NCBI GenBank assembly: GCA_029378245.1
Contig: JARKIF010000006.1
Coordinates: 2,170,001-2,234,000 of the forward strand
Direction of reading: 5' to 3'
Length of the DNA stretch: 64,000 nt
From: Roridomyces roridus
Taxonomy: Eukaryota; Basidiomycota; Agaricomycetes; Agaricales; Mycenaceae
Position 1 is the first letter of the stretch, and the number at the start of each line of letters is the position of its first letter. Below the pieces are notes generated by a model. The model was not told where the DNA came from and did not search any database. It saw only the letters and a program-made list of their open reading frames with translations. Shown piece by piece: positions 43,690-59,139 of this stretch. Both the position numbers and the translations under genes were made by a program.

Positions 43690-44611
43690 ATGATGGACGT
43701 CGACGAAGAGATGACCCCAGCAGTCCCACTAACGGAGGAAGTTGAAATGATTCCATCCGAAGAGGACTGGAATACGGGTATCCCTGAATCTCCCATCCTC
43801 GGGTCAAGTTCAGAACCAATTACACTGGACCCAATCGACCAACAACGCGTCGGTCTCTGGATTCTGACCCAAAAGGACCGTCCCATCGTCTCGTAACACC
43901 TTTTCACCCTAAACTCGAGTGTAAATTTGATCTGTGGAATAGGCTCAATGACATGAAAAAGTTTCTCGAACTGCCGGAAGAAGAATCGTTGAAGGCGCGG
44001 ATCGACGAACTCAACGAGCGGTTTGAAGAAGATCTCGACCGTTTTTACTTGGGAAAATCGGAGCATTATTTTGACGATGCTCAAGACCTCTATTATTCTT
44101 GCGACGAAGGCGTTCTGGATGAAGAGGTTGATGTAAGCCCCACACAAGAACCACTGGCCAATCTCTAATTTGCGCAGAAATTGTACTACGAACACGGCTG
44201 GAAGCACTCCAAATACTCGCAGGACGAGTGGAACTACATCTACAGACACATAACGACGACGTACAACACTCGTTTGGCCGAATTGACCAAGGGTATTCGT
44301 TTTCCGCCAGATGTAGACGAGTATCATCGATTGCCTCGAGAGATCCAGAGCAAGGTCGCGCGTTTCTTGTTGTTGGATTCCGATGAAAAGAAGGAGGCGA
44401 TGCTGTCCGAATATTCGTGGATATGGAGCCAAACGACGGCGCTCGCTGGGGAATTTGAAAGAAATCCGGTATGCATCACAAAGGACACCGTTTGTATGAA
44501 TCTCACCTACATGTAAAGGATTTTCAAAAAGAAATTCGCTCCATTGTTTCTGGACCGGTGGCGGATGCGAGCAATGTCACGGATCCCAGAAAGCGGGCAT
44601 CTCTTGCTTGA
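43690..44611 (+). CDS. Conserved-looking helical protein, function unknown
   Basis: Start MMDVDEEMTPAVPLTEEVEM; exons joined at VS|LNDMKKFLE (intron with GTAACA donor), EEVD|KLYYEHGWKH (44132-44178) and FERNP|DFQKEIRS (donor GTATGC). The protein is acidic at the N-terminus, then helical: SLKARIDELNERFEEDLDRF, YYSCDEGVLDEEVD, SQDEWNYIYRHITTTYNTRL, EYHRLPREIQSKVARFLLLD, ending DPRKRASLA. Four exons with consistent phases support a real gene. No domain recognised; the alternative ATG two codons further on is equally possible. Convergent with the cyanovirin-type gene, 126 bp away. Confidence 0.6.
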
Positions 44612-44737
44612 AATCTCTTGCTTGAATGTACACGCGTCTGTAATTGGCGACTAAATACCACCTTGGTCTCATCAATCATCAAGCACACCCTCAGTCCTTC
44701 TCCCACCAGAATAAACTCAAAAGTCAACATTGGGATA

Positions 44738-45188
44738 TCAAAAAATGCATTTGTCTGCGTCCTCGGTATGAGATGGACGAAATCAGCAAAGCAAGGACAC
44801 GCACTTATGTCGAGCGAAATCGTCCCAAGCGACCCACACTCAGCATGGAACGTCATTCCATCCAAACGGAAGCTCGACTCGGCACAGTTCTTCGCAAGGA
44901 ATCCCGGACCACTGGTACCTGTCAACTTGGTATACCGGAGGAAGCTGGGGGCACTTACACCAGGATAGCTCCGATCCGGACGTTAACACCAACGCACACA
45001 TTCATCTGAACAAAGTTGTTGCTGACGATGGCCCCGTTCTGATTCCGGCAATTGTACTCGAGGACGAAAGGGTCCGACGCCTCCAGTTGGAAATCCGTCT
45101 TCTGGAAGCAGTCGTCACGCTTCAGAGGTGTGGCGTGTGTCGCGACGGCGGCGGCGAGTAGAGCTGCGACGAAGCGGGTGTTGACCAT
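44738..45188 (-). CDS. Secreted cyanovirin-N-type (CVNH) lectin
   Basis: Signal peptide MVNTRFVAALLAAAVATHAT followed by PLKRDD (a KR processing site). The mature part carries two CVNH-like halves: CFQKTDFQLEASDPFVLEYN with CRNQNGAIVSNNFVQMNVCV, and GPGFLAKNCAESSFRLDGMT with FHAECGSLGTISLDINKCIF. The pattern F-x-x-x-C...L...L-x-A-x-C...G...L-D-x-N-x-C-I is that of fungal CVNH lectins, which bind oligomannose glycans. Exons 45188-44961, 44925-44805 and 44754-44738 give 121 residues. The first intron (35 nt, GTGTAA...CCAAG) is short and its acceptor choice is a fit to phase, so the GAILLTGTSG join needs RNA support. Confidence 0.75.
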
Positions 45189-45656
45189 TGTGTGCTGGTA
45201 AGCGAAGAGGAGTGGGCTCTTGGTCTGGTTGACTTGCGTTCCGATTACTTGGTTTTTATACTACAGACCTGAGCAGCGCGCGTGGTCACATGCAAGTAGG
45301 CGAGTAACGTGAAACACGGAGACCGCCGTCACTGCATCTCGGTAGAGCTCAGCGCTCAGGCTGCTAAGGGCCACAACATCGCCCATTGAATTCAAACCCC
45401 GCCGAAGAGTCTCAGCTTCAGACCAAGCGATTATGCCAAGATCATGCTGGCAATACCAAGAGGATGTAGGGTACCAAGACCAGGAGCCAGAGAGCGTTTC
45501 AAACTCGAAAACAATGCATTACTTTATCATAAAAAAATCCCGTCCCACATTACTGTAAGAGAAAAAAAACGGTGATCTCGTAGGTCATGATGTGGTTATG
45601 AGTCTGACAAAAGTCGATAAGGTCCATGGTAGCGATTCTATGCGTGAAAAAAACTC
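45189..45656. other. Upstream region of the CVNH gene and ORP 3' flank
   Basis: No gene. The minus-strand TATA box of the lectin gene lies at 45253-45260. Confidence 0.5.
45253..45260 (-). promoter_or_regulatory. TATA box of the CVNH gene
   Basis: TATAAAAA on the minus strand, about 65 bp upstream of the ATG at 45188; suits a strongly regulated secreted protein. Confidence 0.6.
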
Positions 45657-47463
45657 TCAAGACGCCGCATCATAAGACGCAGGCTCCTTGACCTCCTCCT
45701 CAATAGCCTGCCGACCCGCCGTGGTGAGGTCCGAATACCCCCTCTCCAAATCCTCCTCAAAGTATACAGGCACGAATCTATCGCAACCCAATAAGCCGCA
45801 ATCTCAAGAACGAAAAAAAGGCTCAACGTACTTGGTACCCTTCTTCTTCCTGTCCGCCGCAATATCCCTCTGCTTCTGCTCAATGGTAATCTTCTCCTTG
45901 GTCGCATCCGAAAACTCCTTCTTCAGCATATGCTTCGTCACGCGCTCCCATAGCTTGTGGCTCTCGTACGGGATCTGTTTCGAAATCGGACGGATCACTT
46001 TAGGGACAATCTGCAGCGCCGCGAGGTCCACCAGCGTTTGATAGTCCTCCTCCTTCCCGTCTGAGATGTCCAATTTCGAGGAAGCGGCAGAGACGCTGGG
46101 GGGAATGGGGACGGGGAGCGAAGCATGAGAGGGGGAGGGGGAAGAGTAGGAGGATGGTGTCGTATCAGGGTACGATTTGACACCAACGCGCCGCCATCGG
46201 ATCCGACCCCGCCAGCTGCCATCAAAGACAGCAACCACGCGCGAATGCGGTACATGCTTGATCTTTGTCCACTCATTGTGCTGCGTCTCGCCCTCGACCA
46301 CCAAATGGATCACACCCTCCAACAAGTACCGCGCCTTCCCGAGCCAAGACTATAGTAGCATTATGAGTTTGAAGAGACGAGTAGGATTATCGATGGCACG
46401 CACCTCCTCTTTGTACTCGATGATGACCCGGAAGCGTTGTGATCCGCCCGTGCAAGAGATGATAGTGGAGTCGTTAATCGTCACGTAGAAGCTCCCCCGC
46501 AGCAGTCCATTCACAGATGCAATGGGATGCGTGATGTGGTACTGCTCGCCCGCGCCTGGGCCGCCAGTGATGTTCACATAGATGCCCTTGTTGAAGTTAC
46601 CAGGCGAAACACGCAGTGTGGTACCCGAAACCTTGGCGGAGATCTGGTCGATACCATAGCTCTCCAGGTGGCGCTCGGGGCACGAAGCGTAGAACGCAGA
46701 TATGGGTGGGTGGTGTGAGACTTGCTCTGTGAGGTAGACGACGCGCACAGAATCGTCCGAGCCGACGTTCAGCTGGGACATGGGCGCTTCCAGGGAGGTG
46801 GCAGCGGTGGAGGCGGACTGGCCGGTCTTGGAGTTGGAACTGATAGCGCTGCGGGAGCTCTTGGAGCTGGTGCCGCTCTTGACACTGGCGGTCTCCGATG
46901 ACGCTGGTTTGGACGGCGCGGGTGTGGAGGATAAGGGTGCCTTGGCAGGAACGACATCCCAGTGGGCGCGGAAGTGCTCTCCCAATACGGAGTTGTACGG
47001 CTTGCAGACCTTGCCATGCTGGAAGAAATATGAGGTGAACCACTTGACGACAGTGGATGCCAAGAGACGCACCACAAACTTGAGATCCTTGGTAAAACAC
47101 CAGCGGAGGACAGCGAGCATCCGCTCAAAGGGGTCTTCAGAGTCGTTGATTGCTGCAAACATATCTGGATAGGATAGGGTAGATTAACCGCCGCGGTCCC
47201 ATCGAGGAACAAGCAGCACTGTGCTCACCTGGTCTGTCCAGGTACTGCCAATATTCGAGATTTGGCAGTGGCTCGAGCAATGACGCTGGCAACGAGAGAC
47301 GCATGGCTGCGATGTCTGCGACTCCAAGAGACTTTCGGACGAGCGAAACTATCATCTTGAGCCGCCCGCCCTCGCCCTCGCCAGAGTCAGGGACCGATAT
47401 GGGCGGTCCAGGAGCTTCGTCGTCGACGACAACTTGGGGGTCATCGCCTTCTATGGAGGTCAT
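45657..47463 (-). CDS. Oxysterol-binding protein-related protein (ORP/OSH)
   Basis: Starts MTSIEGDDPQVVVDDEAPGP. ORD domain: VSLVRKSLGVADIAAMRLSL, LEPLPNLEYWQYLDRP (lid and N-terminus), DPFERMLAVLRWCFTKDLKF, KPYNSVLGEHFRAHWDVVP, an inserted Ser/Ala-rich loop (TASVKSGTSSKSSRSAISSN), then the family fingerprint VYLTEQVSHHPPISAFYASC, EQYHITHPIASVNGLLRGSF, VIIEYKEESWLGKARYLLEG and WERVTKHMLKKEFSDATKEK. The protein lacks PH and ankyrin domains, like yeast Osh4-7, and moves sterols or PI4P/PS between membranes at contact sites. A Ser/Pro-rich insert precedes the last helices. Four or five exons; ends KEPASYDAAS. Confidence 0.92.
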
Positions 47464-48157
47464 GTTACGCGCGGCGAGGAACGAGGAACAAGAAGGAGAG
47501 AGAGTAGGTGTGGTGGTAAGTGAAAGAAAGAAAGAGGTCGAATGCTCTGTTTCCGCATTTGGATAACCTGGATAATGCGGCTTCCCCTCTTCGCACGTTC
47601 GTCCCGACTCTGGCATGGCTCTCCTCTGTTCCTGTTTACTGCTTTTCCGCATGTACAGTTCCTTGGCTACCATTTACTCCATTGACTCTTCGACTCTCGG
47701 CCGTTAGTGATCACGGACGGAGAGAGAGACTCGGAACTGTCATCTCACCGCGACTCTGAGCGACTTCATTTCATCTTCCAATCAAGTTTCTGTGCATCCG
47801 GAACGTCCGGTAGAGCAAACGAAGGCCTTGAATCATGCAAGAATCATGGCACTTTGACGACCTTGTGATTGTTGTCCAGTCCAGCGTTCAGCTCGCGGCG
47901 GATGTCGCCATCCCTCCAGTATCGGGCCAGTGTCCTTGACAGCCCATGAAACCCACGTCCTACCGCCGCCATTCCGTCTGATGGAGGCTTTCATTCCATT
48001 GAACCCGGGGCCAGGGACCAGCCATCTATTTTTTCCCTTTACCAGAATAAGCAGTCGTCTCAGTGGCTGCTGCGAAAATTGCAACGGTGCTTTGCAGGAA
48101 AAGTGCAAGCGAAAACACGTACCGGTTGGTCCGCCGATCACTCAACGGATCACCGTC
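47464..48157. other. Intergenic between divergent ORP and phosphoesterase genes
   Basis: No gene seen. It holds the two 5' flanks; an open plus-strand frame from 47930 runs into the phosphoesterase ATG at 48158, but its N-terminal part has no homology to copy 1. Confidence 0.5.
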
Positions 48158-49232
48158 ATGTCTGCCCAGACGATCCACCTCGACTACGTCCACCTTCTCC
48201 CCTCACCAGCAGAGGGCACAACCCGCTTCGTCCTCCTCTCCGACACCCACTCCGCCACATTCCCCGTCCCAGACGGCCACGTCCTTCTCCATGCCGGTGA
48301 CCTCACCCGCCGCGGTAACCTCCGCGGGTTGCGACGCACAATGGAGTACACGCTGCCTCATCCAATTAAAATGTTGATGTCCATCCAATTTTACGAAAAG
48401 GAGCGTTGGTTGACACTTGGCAGAATCATCGCCGGCAACCGCGACTTTGCGCTACACCGTGAATGGTACGATGGCAATTGGGAAAAGCTCGCGGATGATG
48501 GACGACCTGCCGTATGGGAGGTAAGCTGCCACAGAAGAAACTCGAGCCGATTGACACGTCTGAAAGCCTCCAGACCCCATCTCAGACCTCTTGACCGGCC
48601 CACGCGCAATCGCAGCAAATGTCGTTTACCTCCAGGACCAGGAGTATCGGTTTCGCGTCCGGGAGGGCGGGAGGGAGTGGAGTGTTTTCGGGTCTCCCGT
48701 GTGTATCCAATCTTTTCGGTGCCTAGTACCTGAACGTAACAGGGAACGCCAAACTTCAAAGACCGGATAGTCCGTGCGTTTGGATATGACCCCTACGACG
48801 CCGAAGGCAAGGTTACACCCATTCCCAATCTCACTGAATCTGATGCTCAACCCACTCTCAGCCGCCATCGCAACCTTTCCCGCAACAGACATCCTGTATG
48901 CACTTTCTCCGAGTCTCCCTCTTCAAATTTTAACAAAAGGTAGCATGACCCACGGCCCCCCGCGCGGCATCCTGGACCTCACTACCGGGGGAGGACACGC
49001 AGGCTGTCCAGCCCTGGCCGCCCGTCTCCCCGCCCTCCGTCCGCGTCTGCACGTGTTTGGGCATATTCACGAGGCGAGGGGGACTCATGTACATCAGTGG
49101 CAGGGTGCAGAGGGAAGTCGACGGCAAGAAGAAACTCTCTTTGTGAATGCCGCGAACTGGCCTGCACGCCACGCGAGGCAAGCAGCAGGCGGGCCGGGCA
49201 GGCAGCCCATCGTCGTTGACTTGGCGGGCTGA
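48158..49232 (+). CDS. Calcineurin-like metallophosphoesterase, copy 2 (catalytic His replaced)
   Basis: Six exons: 48158-48372, 48424-48520, 48567-48698, 48743-48806, 48862-48895, 48944-49232. Motifs: TTRFVLLSDTHSATFPVPDG, VLLHAGDLTRRGNLRGL, IIAGNRDFALHREWYD, MTHGPPRGILDLT and RLHVFGHIHEARGTHVHQWQ, then FVNAANWPARHARQ and VVDLAG. GNHD has become GNRD: the metal-binding Asn and Asp remain, the catalytic His is Arg. The exon 4/5 join requires a GC-AG intron (donor GCAAGG at 48807); with GT at 48812 the frame breaks. The first three introns match those of copy 1 (40599-41725) in phase. It may be a low-activity or binding-only enzyme. Confidence 0.78.
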
Positions 49233-49295
49233 AAAAAGCGTCCATAACTAAACTATCTATTTATAGTCCTCAATGCATATATAGCTCGTCCGTCA

Positions 49296-50513
49296 TTATA
49301 CCGGATTCACTGCCTCATACCACTGAATCACACTCCCAATCAAAAACGCCCATCCGCCCCAAAACGTGGAGCACGAGCTCTGGTATGCGACTTTGGTGCT
49401 ATCGTTGAGGCCGTAGCCCAAGGCACCGCAGAGGGCGAAGCCGACTCCGCCGACAAGGTTCCAGACTATTCAAGTTATGTCAGTTGGTGTGAGGACAGGG
49501 TGTGGAGGGCGACTTACACCCGACGTGCCAGCCCAGGGAGGTTGGTGCGGGGAGATACCATTTCTTCTGTGTCTCGAGCATCATGAGCGCGCTGGCAATG
49601 ACGAAGCCCGTGCCGCCCACGACTTGGGGCGTCCAGAAGAATACGTCGAGGATAGCGGTCTTGGACTCGATGGAGTTTTGTACTTGGGGGATCGCGGTGA
49701 ATCTGCCGATTCAGTTAACGCGGAGACTTCAGTATGTGAAAGTACTAACCCGCTGATCCAGAATATCGTAGCGGCCAGATACTGGACGAATGCTGCACTT
49801 GAAGAGAAGAAAATTAGGATCAGGATCGCAATGGGCAACAAGACTTACAGAAATCCCAGCTCGTGAAAGTATTTTCCCTCCGTGGAGTACCATATCCACT
49901 TTTTCCGCGGCAGTTGTTCAGCCTCCTTCCTCTCAGACCCTACCGCGGCTTCCTGGTCCTTCCCACTCAACAACCTGCGCACCCCATACCCAAAATCCGC
50001 TGTATCGTCCCGATTCCAGGCCTCCCAAAGACCACAAAGCGCACCAAATTCGAATATAGTCGCCCCGATCCAGACGGTCCACCCATCGCCTACAGGATCC
50101 TTCGCCACGTGCGTATTGACGAAAGGGAGGAATGCGATGAAGCCGTTGATGACCCAGACGATGCTCCCCACCGTGAAGAGCATGGCGACCCACCAGGAGG
50201 CGTTCCAGTATTCGATGCGTCGCAGGTTTAATATCTTGTGGAGGACGGTCAAGTCGCCTTGGCCGCGGCGCGTCCGGCCGGTGTTGGGGTCTTGGGATAC
50301 GTGTCGGTGTTTACGGTGGTCTCGGGAGGTCCAATTCATGTCTTCTTCTTGGCCAGAAGAAGACTTGAGGGTGACGTGCGTTGGGTGGATGAGGGTACCA
50401 AAGTGACTGAGCGCGCTGCGGGGATCTTGTTTCTGGACGTCGGGGTGGAGGGAGAGGTGCCAACGGCCGTCGCCGCCTTTGTGCGTATCGTCATGGTGGT
50501 CAGTGGAGGACAT
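49296..50513 (-). CDS. Conserved fungal integral membrane protein (YrhK-like layout)
   Basis: Hydrophilic N-terminus (MSSTDHHDDTHKGGDGRWHL), then IEYWNASWWVAMLFTVGSIV with WVINGFIAFLPFV, TVWIGATIFEFGALCGLWEA, a cytosolic loop (SGKDQEAAVGSERKEAEQLP), KWIWYSTEGKYFHELGFL, SAAFVQYLAATIFWISG, FFWTPQVVGGTGFVIASALM, LGWHVGVWNLVGGVGFALCG and STFWGGWAFLIGSVIQWYEA, ending VNPV. About six transmembrane helices with repeated W/G-G-x-G patterns. Role unknown; the YrhK comparison is by pattern only. Four exons. The start is 142 bp from the divergent alpha-amylase. Confidence 0.72.
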
Positions 50514-50655
50514 CGTGGGGACCTGGGAATTCTAAACATGAGATAGTTGTGCTTATTTCTGGAAAGTCTATGTTGCGCGCGTGACGTCATGTACTAATGA
50601 CGCGTGCCCTTAAAAGGCAATACCGCCTCGAAATCCTTCCTTGCCCTCGACCACC

Positions 50656-52743
<2,088 letters not shown>

Positions 52744-52842
52744 ACTCTAGGTTTTTTTTTGTACATGGAGAATAGAGAGGGCCGCCGGCCCGGTAATTGA
52801 TCGATCGTGATCAAATCACAACCACTTTTTTTCGCTACAACC

Positions 52843-53427
52843 ATGGACGCCTCCTCCTCCGCGCCTCCCGCTCCTCCGCCATCCTCCATTCTCTTTGCAC
52901 GCGGCGTAATCGCACGCCTCGAAACCTGGGACACCCTCCGGGTCGCTGTCCAAGAAGGCTGGGGCGGCGCTGGTGGAACACAAAAACGCACATGGCTCGC
53001 CTCGGTGCTCGTCGACGCGTTCGAAGAGACGGTACCGACGCCGGACGACCAATATGTCGAGGAGATGCTGCTCCAGATTCTCGCAGACGAGTTTGATGTG
53101 GATGTGCAGGATGGGAGTGTTGAGCCTGTGGCGCTGGATGTTGTTCGACTGTGGGATGAGACGAGGGTGGGGCAAGAAGAGTTGGTGAGGAGGTTTGAGG
53201 AGAAGGCTGTTGGGATGAGGGGGAAGAGGGCTGCTGCGCAGGAGATTAGCAGTGTGGAGGCGGAGGAGTGGGAGGATGAAGATGAAGAAGAAGACGACGA
53301 CGAAGATGCGATGGATGAAGACGAGGCACCGCAGCTTGTGGCTCACCAACCGCGGCCTCGAGAGGAACCCGAGGTGGACGAGGATGGATTTACGATGGTC
53401 AAGGGCAAGGGAAAGAGTCACCGATAA
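52843..53427 (+). CDS. TSR2: Pre-rRNA-processing protein Tsr2
   Basis: Single exon, 194 residues. WGG domain: LFARGVIARLETWDTLRVAV then QEGWGGAGGTQKRTWLASVL, with YVEEMLLQILADEFDVDVQD and LWDETRVGQEELVRRFEEKA. It ends in a strongly acidic stretch (EEWEDEDEEEDDDEDAMDED) and a basic tail GKGKSHR. Tsr2 is the escortin that receives ribosomal protein eS26 from its importin in the nucleus and shields it until it joins the 40S precursor; the acidic tail is the part used for release and binding. The start ATG 52843 is 13 codons into a longer open frame and gives the usual length. Only 99 bp separate it from the amylase stop. Confidence 0.92.
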   Translation: MDASSSAPPAPPPSSILFARGVIARLETWDTLRVAVQEGWGGAGGTQKRTWLASVLVDAFEETVPTPDDQYVEEMLLQILADEFDVDVQDGSVEPVALDVVRLWDETRVGQEELVRRFEEKAVGMRGKRAAAQEISSVEAEEWEDEDEEEDDDEDAMDEDEAPQLVAHQPRPREEPEVDEDGFTMVKGKGKSHR

Positions 53428-53754
53428 AGTGCGTCTGGAATTTTGTCGATCCTCGTCCAATGTTCATTCAACCACAGATTGTATTATATTGGCCATTCCT
53501 CTCCCCATTGAACCCGCACTGTGAAAGGAGGACTGACGGCGGAAGAGACGCAGCGCTGTAATTTTGGGCGACGGGTGACGGAATCCTCTCTTCTATTACC
53601 TGTTATCACGAAGAAATAAGATTCATAAAGCTCCACTCCCGTGACGCGTCTCTCTCTTTCCACTGTACCACAACCATCTCCAATGACCGACGCGTATACG
53701 CAGGCCATGTGGTCCTTTGCGTGCAACCAGCTTCAAGCCCTTTCCCAGACGAGA

Positions 53755-55969
53755 ATGCGCGTCGTCCTCGTCTCTGCCTTGTCCCTCTGCAGCACCGTTC
53801 TTTCTCCCTCGCTGGTCGACTCGTACATCGCCATCGAGGCACCCATCGCAAAGGCCGGCATTCTAGCAAATATCGGACCGAATGGCGCGTATGCTTCGGC
53901 CGCCGCGGTGCGTGTTTAAGGAAATTTCCATATCCAGTCGCGACTGACCCCTCTCGAAAGCCTGGCGTCGTGATTGCTAGTCCCAGTACACACGATCCCG
54001 ATTATCTCTATACCTGTGCTTTCAAATAAAGGGCTACAAGAGGTTGCTAACTTGATTCAAGGGGTTCGCGATGCGTCTCTCGTGTTCAAGCTCCTCATCG
54101 ACCAGTGCGTGAATGGATCGAGATCATTTCATATCATTGAACACCTTTCTGCAGGTACACCACCGGACAAGACCCGAATCTCGGACAGCATATTCAGGAT
54201 TTCATCCAGTCACAGACCAAGTTGCAGCAAGTGTCGAATCCGAGCGGCAGCGTTTCTACGGGCGGTCTCGGTGAGCCCAAAGTGAGTCAAAGAGGTTGAG
54301 GAAGGGCGCCTGTTGACTCTGGCTAGTTCCAAGTCAACGAAACGGATTTTACTGGTTCGTGGGGCAGGTGAGAGGCTCGTTTAATGCTTCCGACTCTCAT
54401 TGACTCGTTTCCAGGCCTCAGCGAGGTATGTGAACAAGAGAAAGGCGCATGTATCCGGACTAATGCCAAAGAAAGACGGTCCTGCTCTTCGGTCCACCGC
54501 CCTCATCACGTACGCCAATTGGAGCCTCAACAAAACCGGTGCCTCCAATGTCCTGAAAACCCTCTGGCCCATCATCAAGCTCGACCTCGACTACGTTGCT
54601 GCAAACTGGAATCAAACTGGCTTTGACTTGTGGGAGGAGGTCGACTCGTCCTCGTTCTTCACCACTGCAGTCCAACACCGTGCCTTGCGTCAGGGTGCCG
54701 CGCTCGCCGCTGCCTTGGGCCAGGATGCGTCTACGTACGCCGCCCAGGCGGATAATGCGTTTTGCTTTTTGCAGAGCTACTGGAACGGGCACTACATGAC
54801 GGCAAACACGGGCGGAGACAGATCGGGGATTGATTCAAACACAGTTCTTGCATCTATCCATACTTTCGACCCTGCGGCTGGTTGCGTGCGTTATAGTTTC
54901 TCATTTTGGATCACTGCTAATCTACCTGCAGGACGCGAACACGTTCCAACCCTGCTCTGACAAGGCATTGTCCAATTTGAAAGTCTACCTTGACGCCTTC
55001 CGCTCGCTGTACCGCACCGCCCCCGACGCCACCGTCCCGACTGGCCGATACCCGGAAGACGAGTACATGACCGCCATCGGCGGAACCGCGAATCCCTGGT
55101 ACCTGTGCACCGCAGCCGTCGCCGAGCAGCTCTACGGTGCCCTCATCGTATGGAAGAAACAATCCTCGCTCGAGGTTACCGATACATCGCTCGCATTTTT
55201 CCAGCAGTTTGACGATTCGGTCAAAGTGGGGAATTACACTACGGCGGATGAGACGTATGGTCAACTGGTTGGCGCTATCAGGTTGTTTGCAGAGGATACG
55301 CTGGCGGTCCACGCCAATTACACTGTTAGTACTAGTAGTATCTTTGCTTCCGTTCCTCGTTGACATTCCTTGCAGCCCGCGAACGGCGCGCTCTCGGAGC
55401 AGTTCAATCGGACCACAGGAGCAGGTGTTAGCGCAGCCAACTTGACGTGGAGCTACGCCGCAGTCCTGACGGCCTTTTCGGCTCGCGCGGGTAACGCACC
55501 GGAGAGCTGGGGCGCCGCAGGGCTCAAGGTTCCCCGTGTCTGCAAGTTACAGTCGGGCCCCATGTCCTCTGTCACTTTTACCGTCAATGCGGAAACTACT
55601 TTCGGAGGTCCGTACTCAACTTTCTTTTCTTTGCCTTGTGAATCATCTTATAACCCTTGAACGCAGAAAGTATCTACCTCACCGGATCCGTGGTCGCACT
55701 CGAGGTTTGGAACCCCACCACCGCGCTCCCCATGTCTGCCGCAGACTACCCCATCTGGACACGTACGCGCCCATCATCTTCATATCGAGTCCTAAACTGA
55801 CTGACACTTCCCGCCTCCAGTCACAGTCCAAGTCCCCGCCTCCACAGACATCCAATACAAATACATCCGCAAATTCGGGTCGTCTGTGATTTGGGAGTCG
55901 GACCCTAATAATCAGTTTACGTCGCCTGCTGGTGGGGAGACTGTTACGCTTGAAGATTCTTGGAGATGA
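53755..55969 (+). CDS. Secreted glucoamylase (GH15) with C-terminal CBM20
   Basis: Signal peptide MRVVLVSALSLCSTVLSPSL. GH15 landmarks: KAGILANIGPNGAYASAA, then IASPSTHDPDYLYT spliced to WVRDASLVFKLLID, then QVNETDFTGSWGRPQRDGPA, FDLWEEVDSSSFFTTAVQHR (general acid Glu of LWEEV), RYPEDEYMTAIGGTANPWYL and GALSEQFNRTTGA (base Glu), and LTWSYAAVLTAFSARAG. CBM20 starch-binding domain: SVTFTVNAETTFGESIYLTG, ALEVWNPTTALPMSAADYP, VPASTDIQYKYIRKFGSSVI with WESDPNNQFTSP. No long Ser/Thr linker is seen between the two. Releases glucose from non-reducing ends of starch outside the cell. About nine exons. A longer in-frame N-terminus exists (ATG 53683), but only the 53755 start places the signal peptide first. 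Confidence 0.92.
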
Positions 55970-56231
55970 TCGCTAGAATCAGTTTTTCTTTCTCTTTCTT
56001 TCTTGTACCCTCTGTACTCTCTTCGCATGTCATGTCATGTAACAATCAGAATCACGTCTCTTCCACTCCAAGATGAAACGTCGTTTGCTACAATTTCCTA
56101 AACTAGTTTACACATTCATTGGACGATTGCGAACAACTATGTACAAAAGGGGAGAGAAAAAAAATAGGGTTCCATGACCAGCTGAAAGCAGAACGACGAG
56201 AACAAGAGAGTCCAAAAAAGGGCGATACAAC

Positions 56232-58876
<2,645 letters not shown>

Positions 58877-59139
58877 CGCTGCTGGTGAGTTGGATAGACT
58901 CGGGAGCGACGGCGACGGCTAGATGAGCAACGAGAAACGGAAAGGAAAGAGACAGTGATGGGTTTGGCTGTCACTGCCTGATAAGGGTACCCTCCAAGCG
59001 AGAGATCTGCGCGCAAATGCATCCGTCTGCGTTCATACAAATACATCGAGTCTAAGCTACAAGTAGGAATACTGCAGAGGGCCCGCCCTCTGAGAGGCAA
59101 GGACAACCGGTGTCGACATTGGACCCGTCACCCCACGTC

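Noticed and set aside
48158..48733. Uninterrupted frame through exons 1-3 of phosphoesterase copy 2, as a single-exon gene
   Set aside because: Reading through loses the IAANVVYLQDQEYRF segment that copy 1 conserves; splicing restores it.
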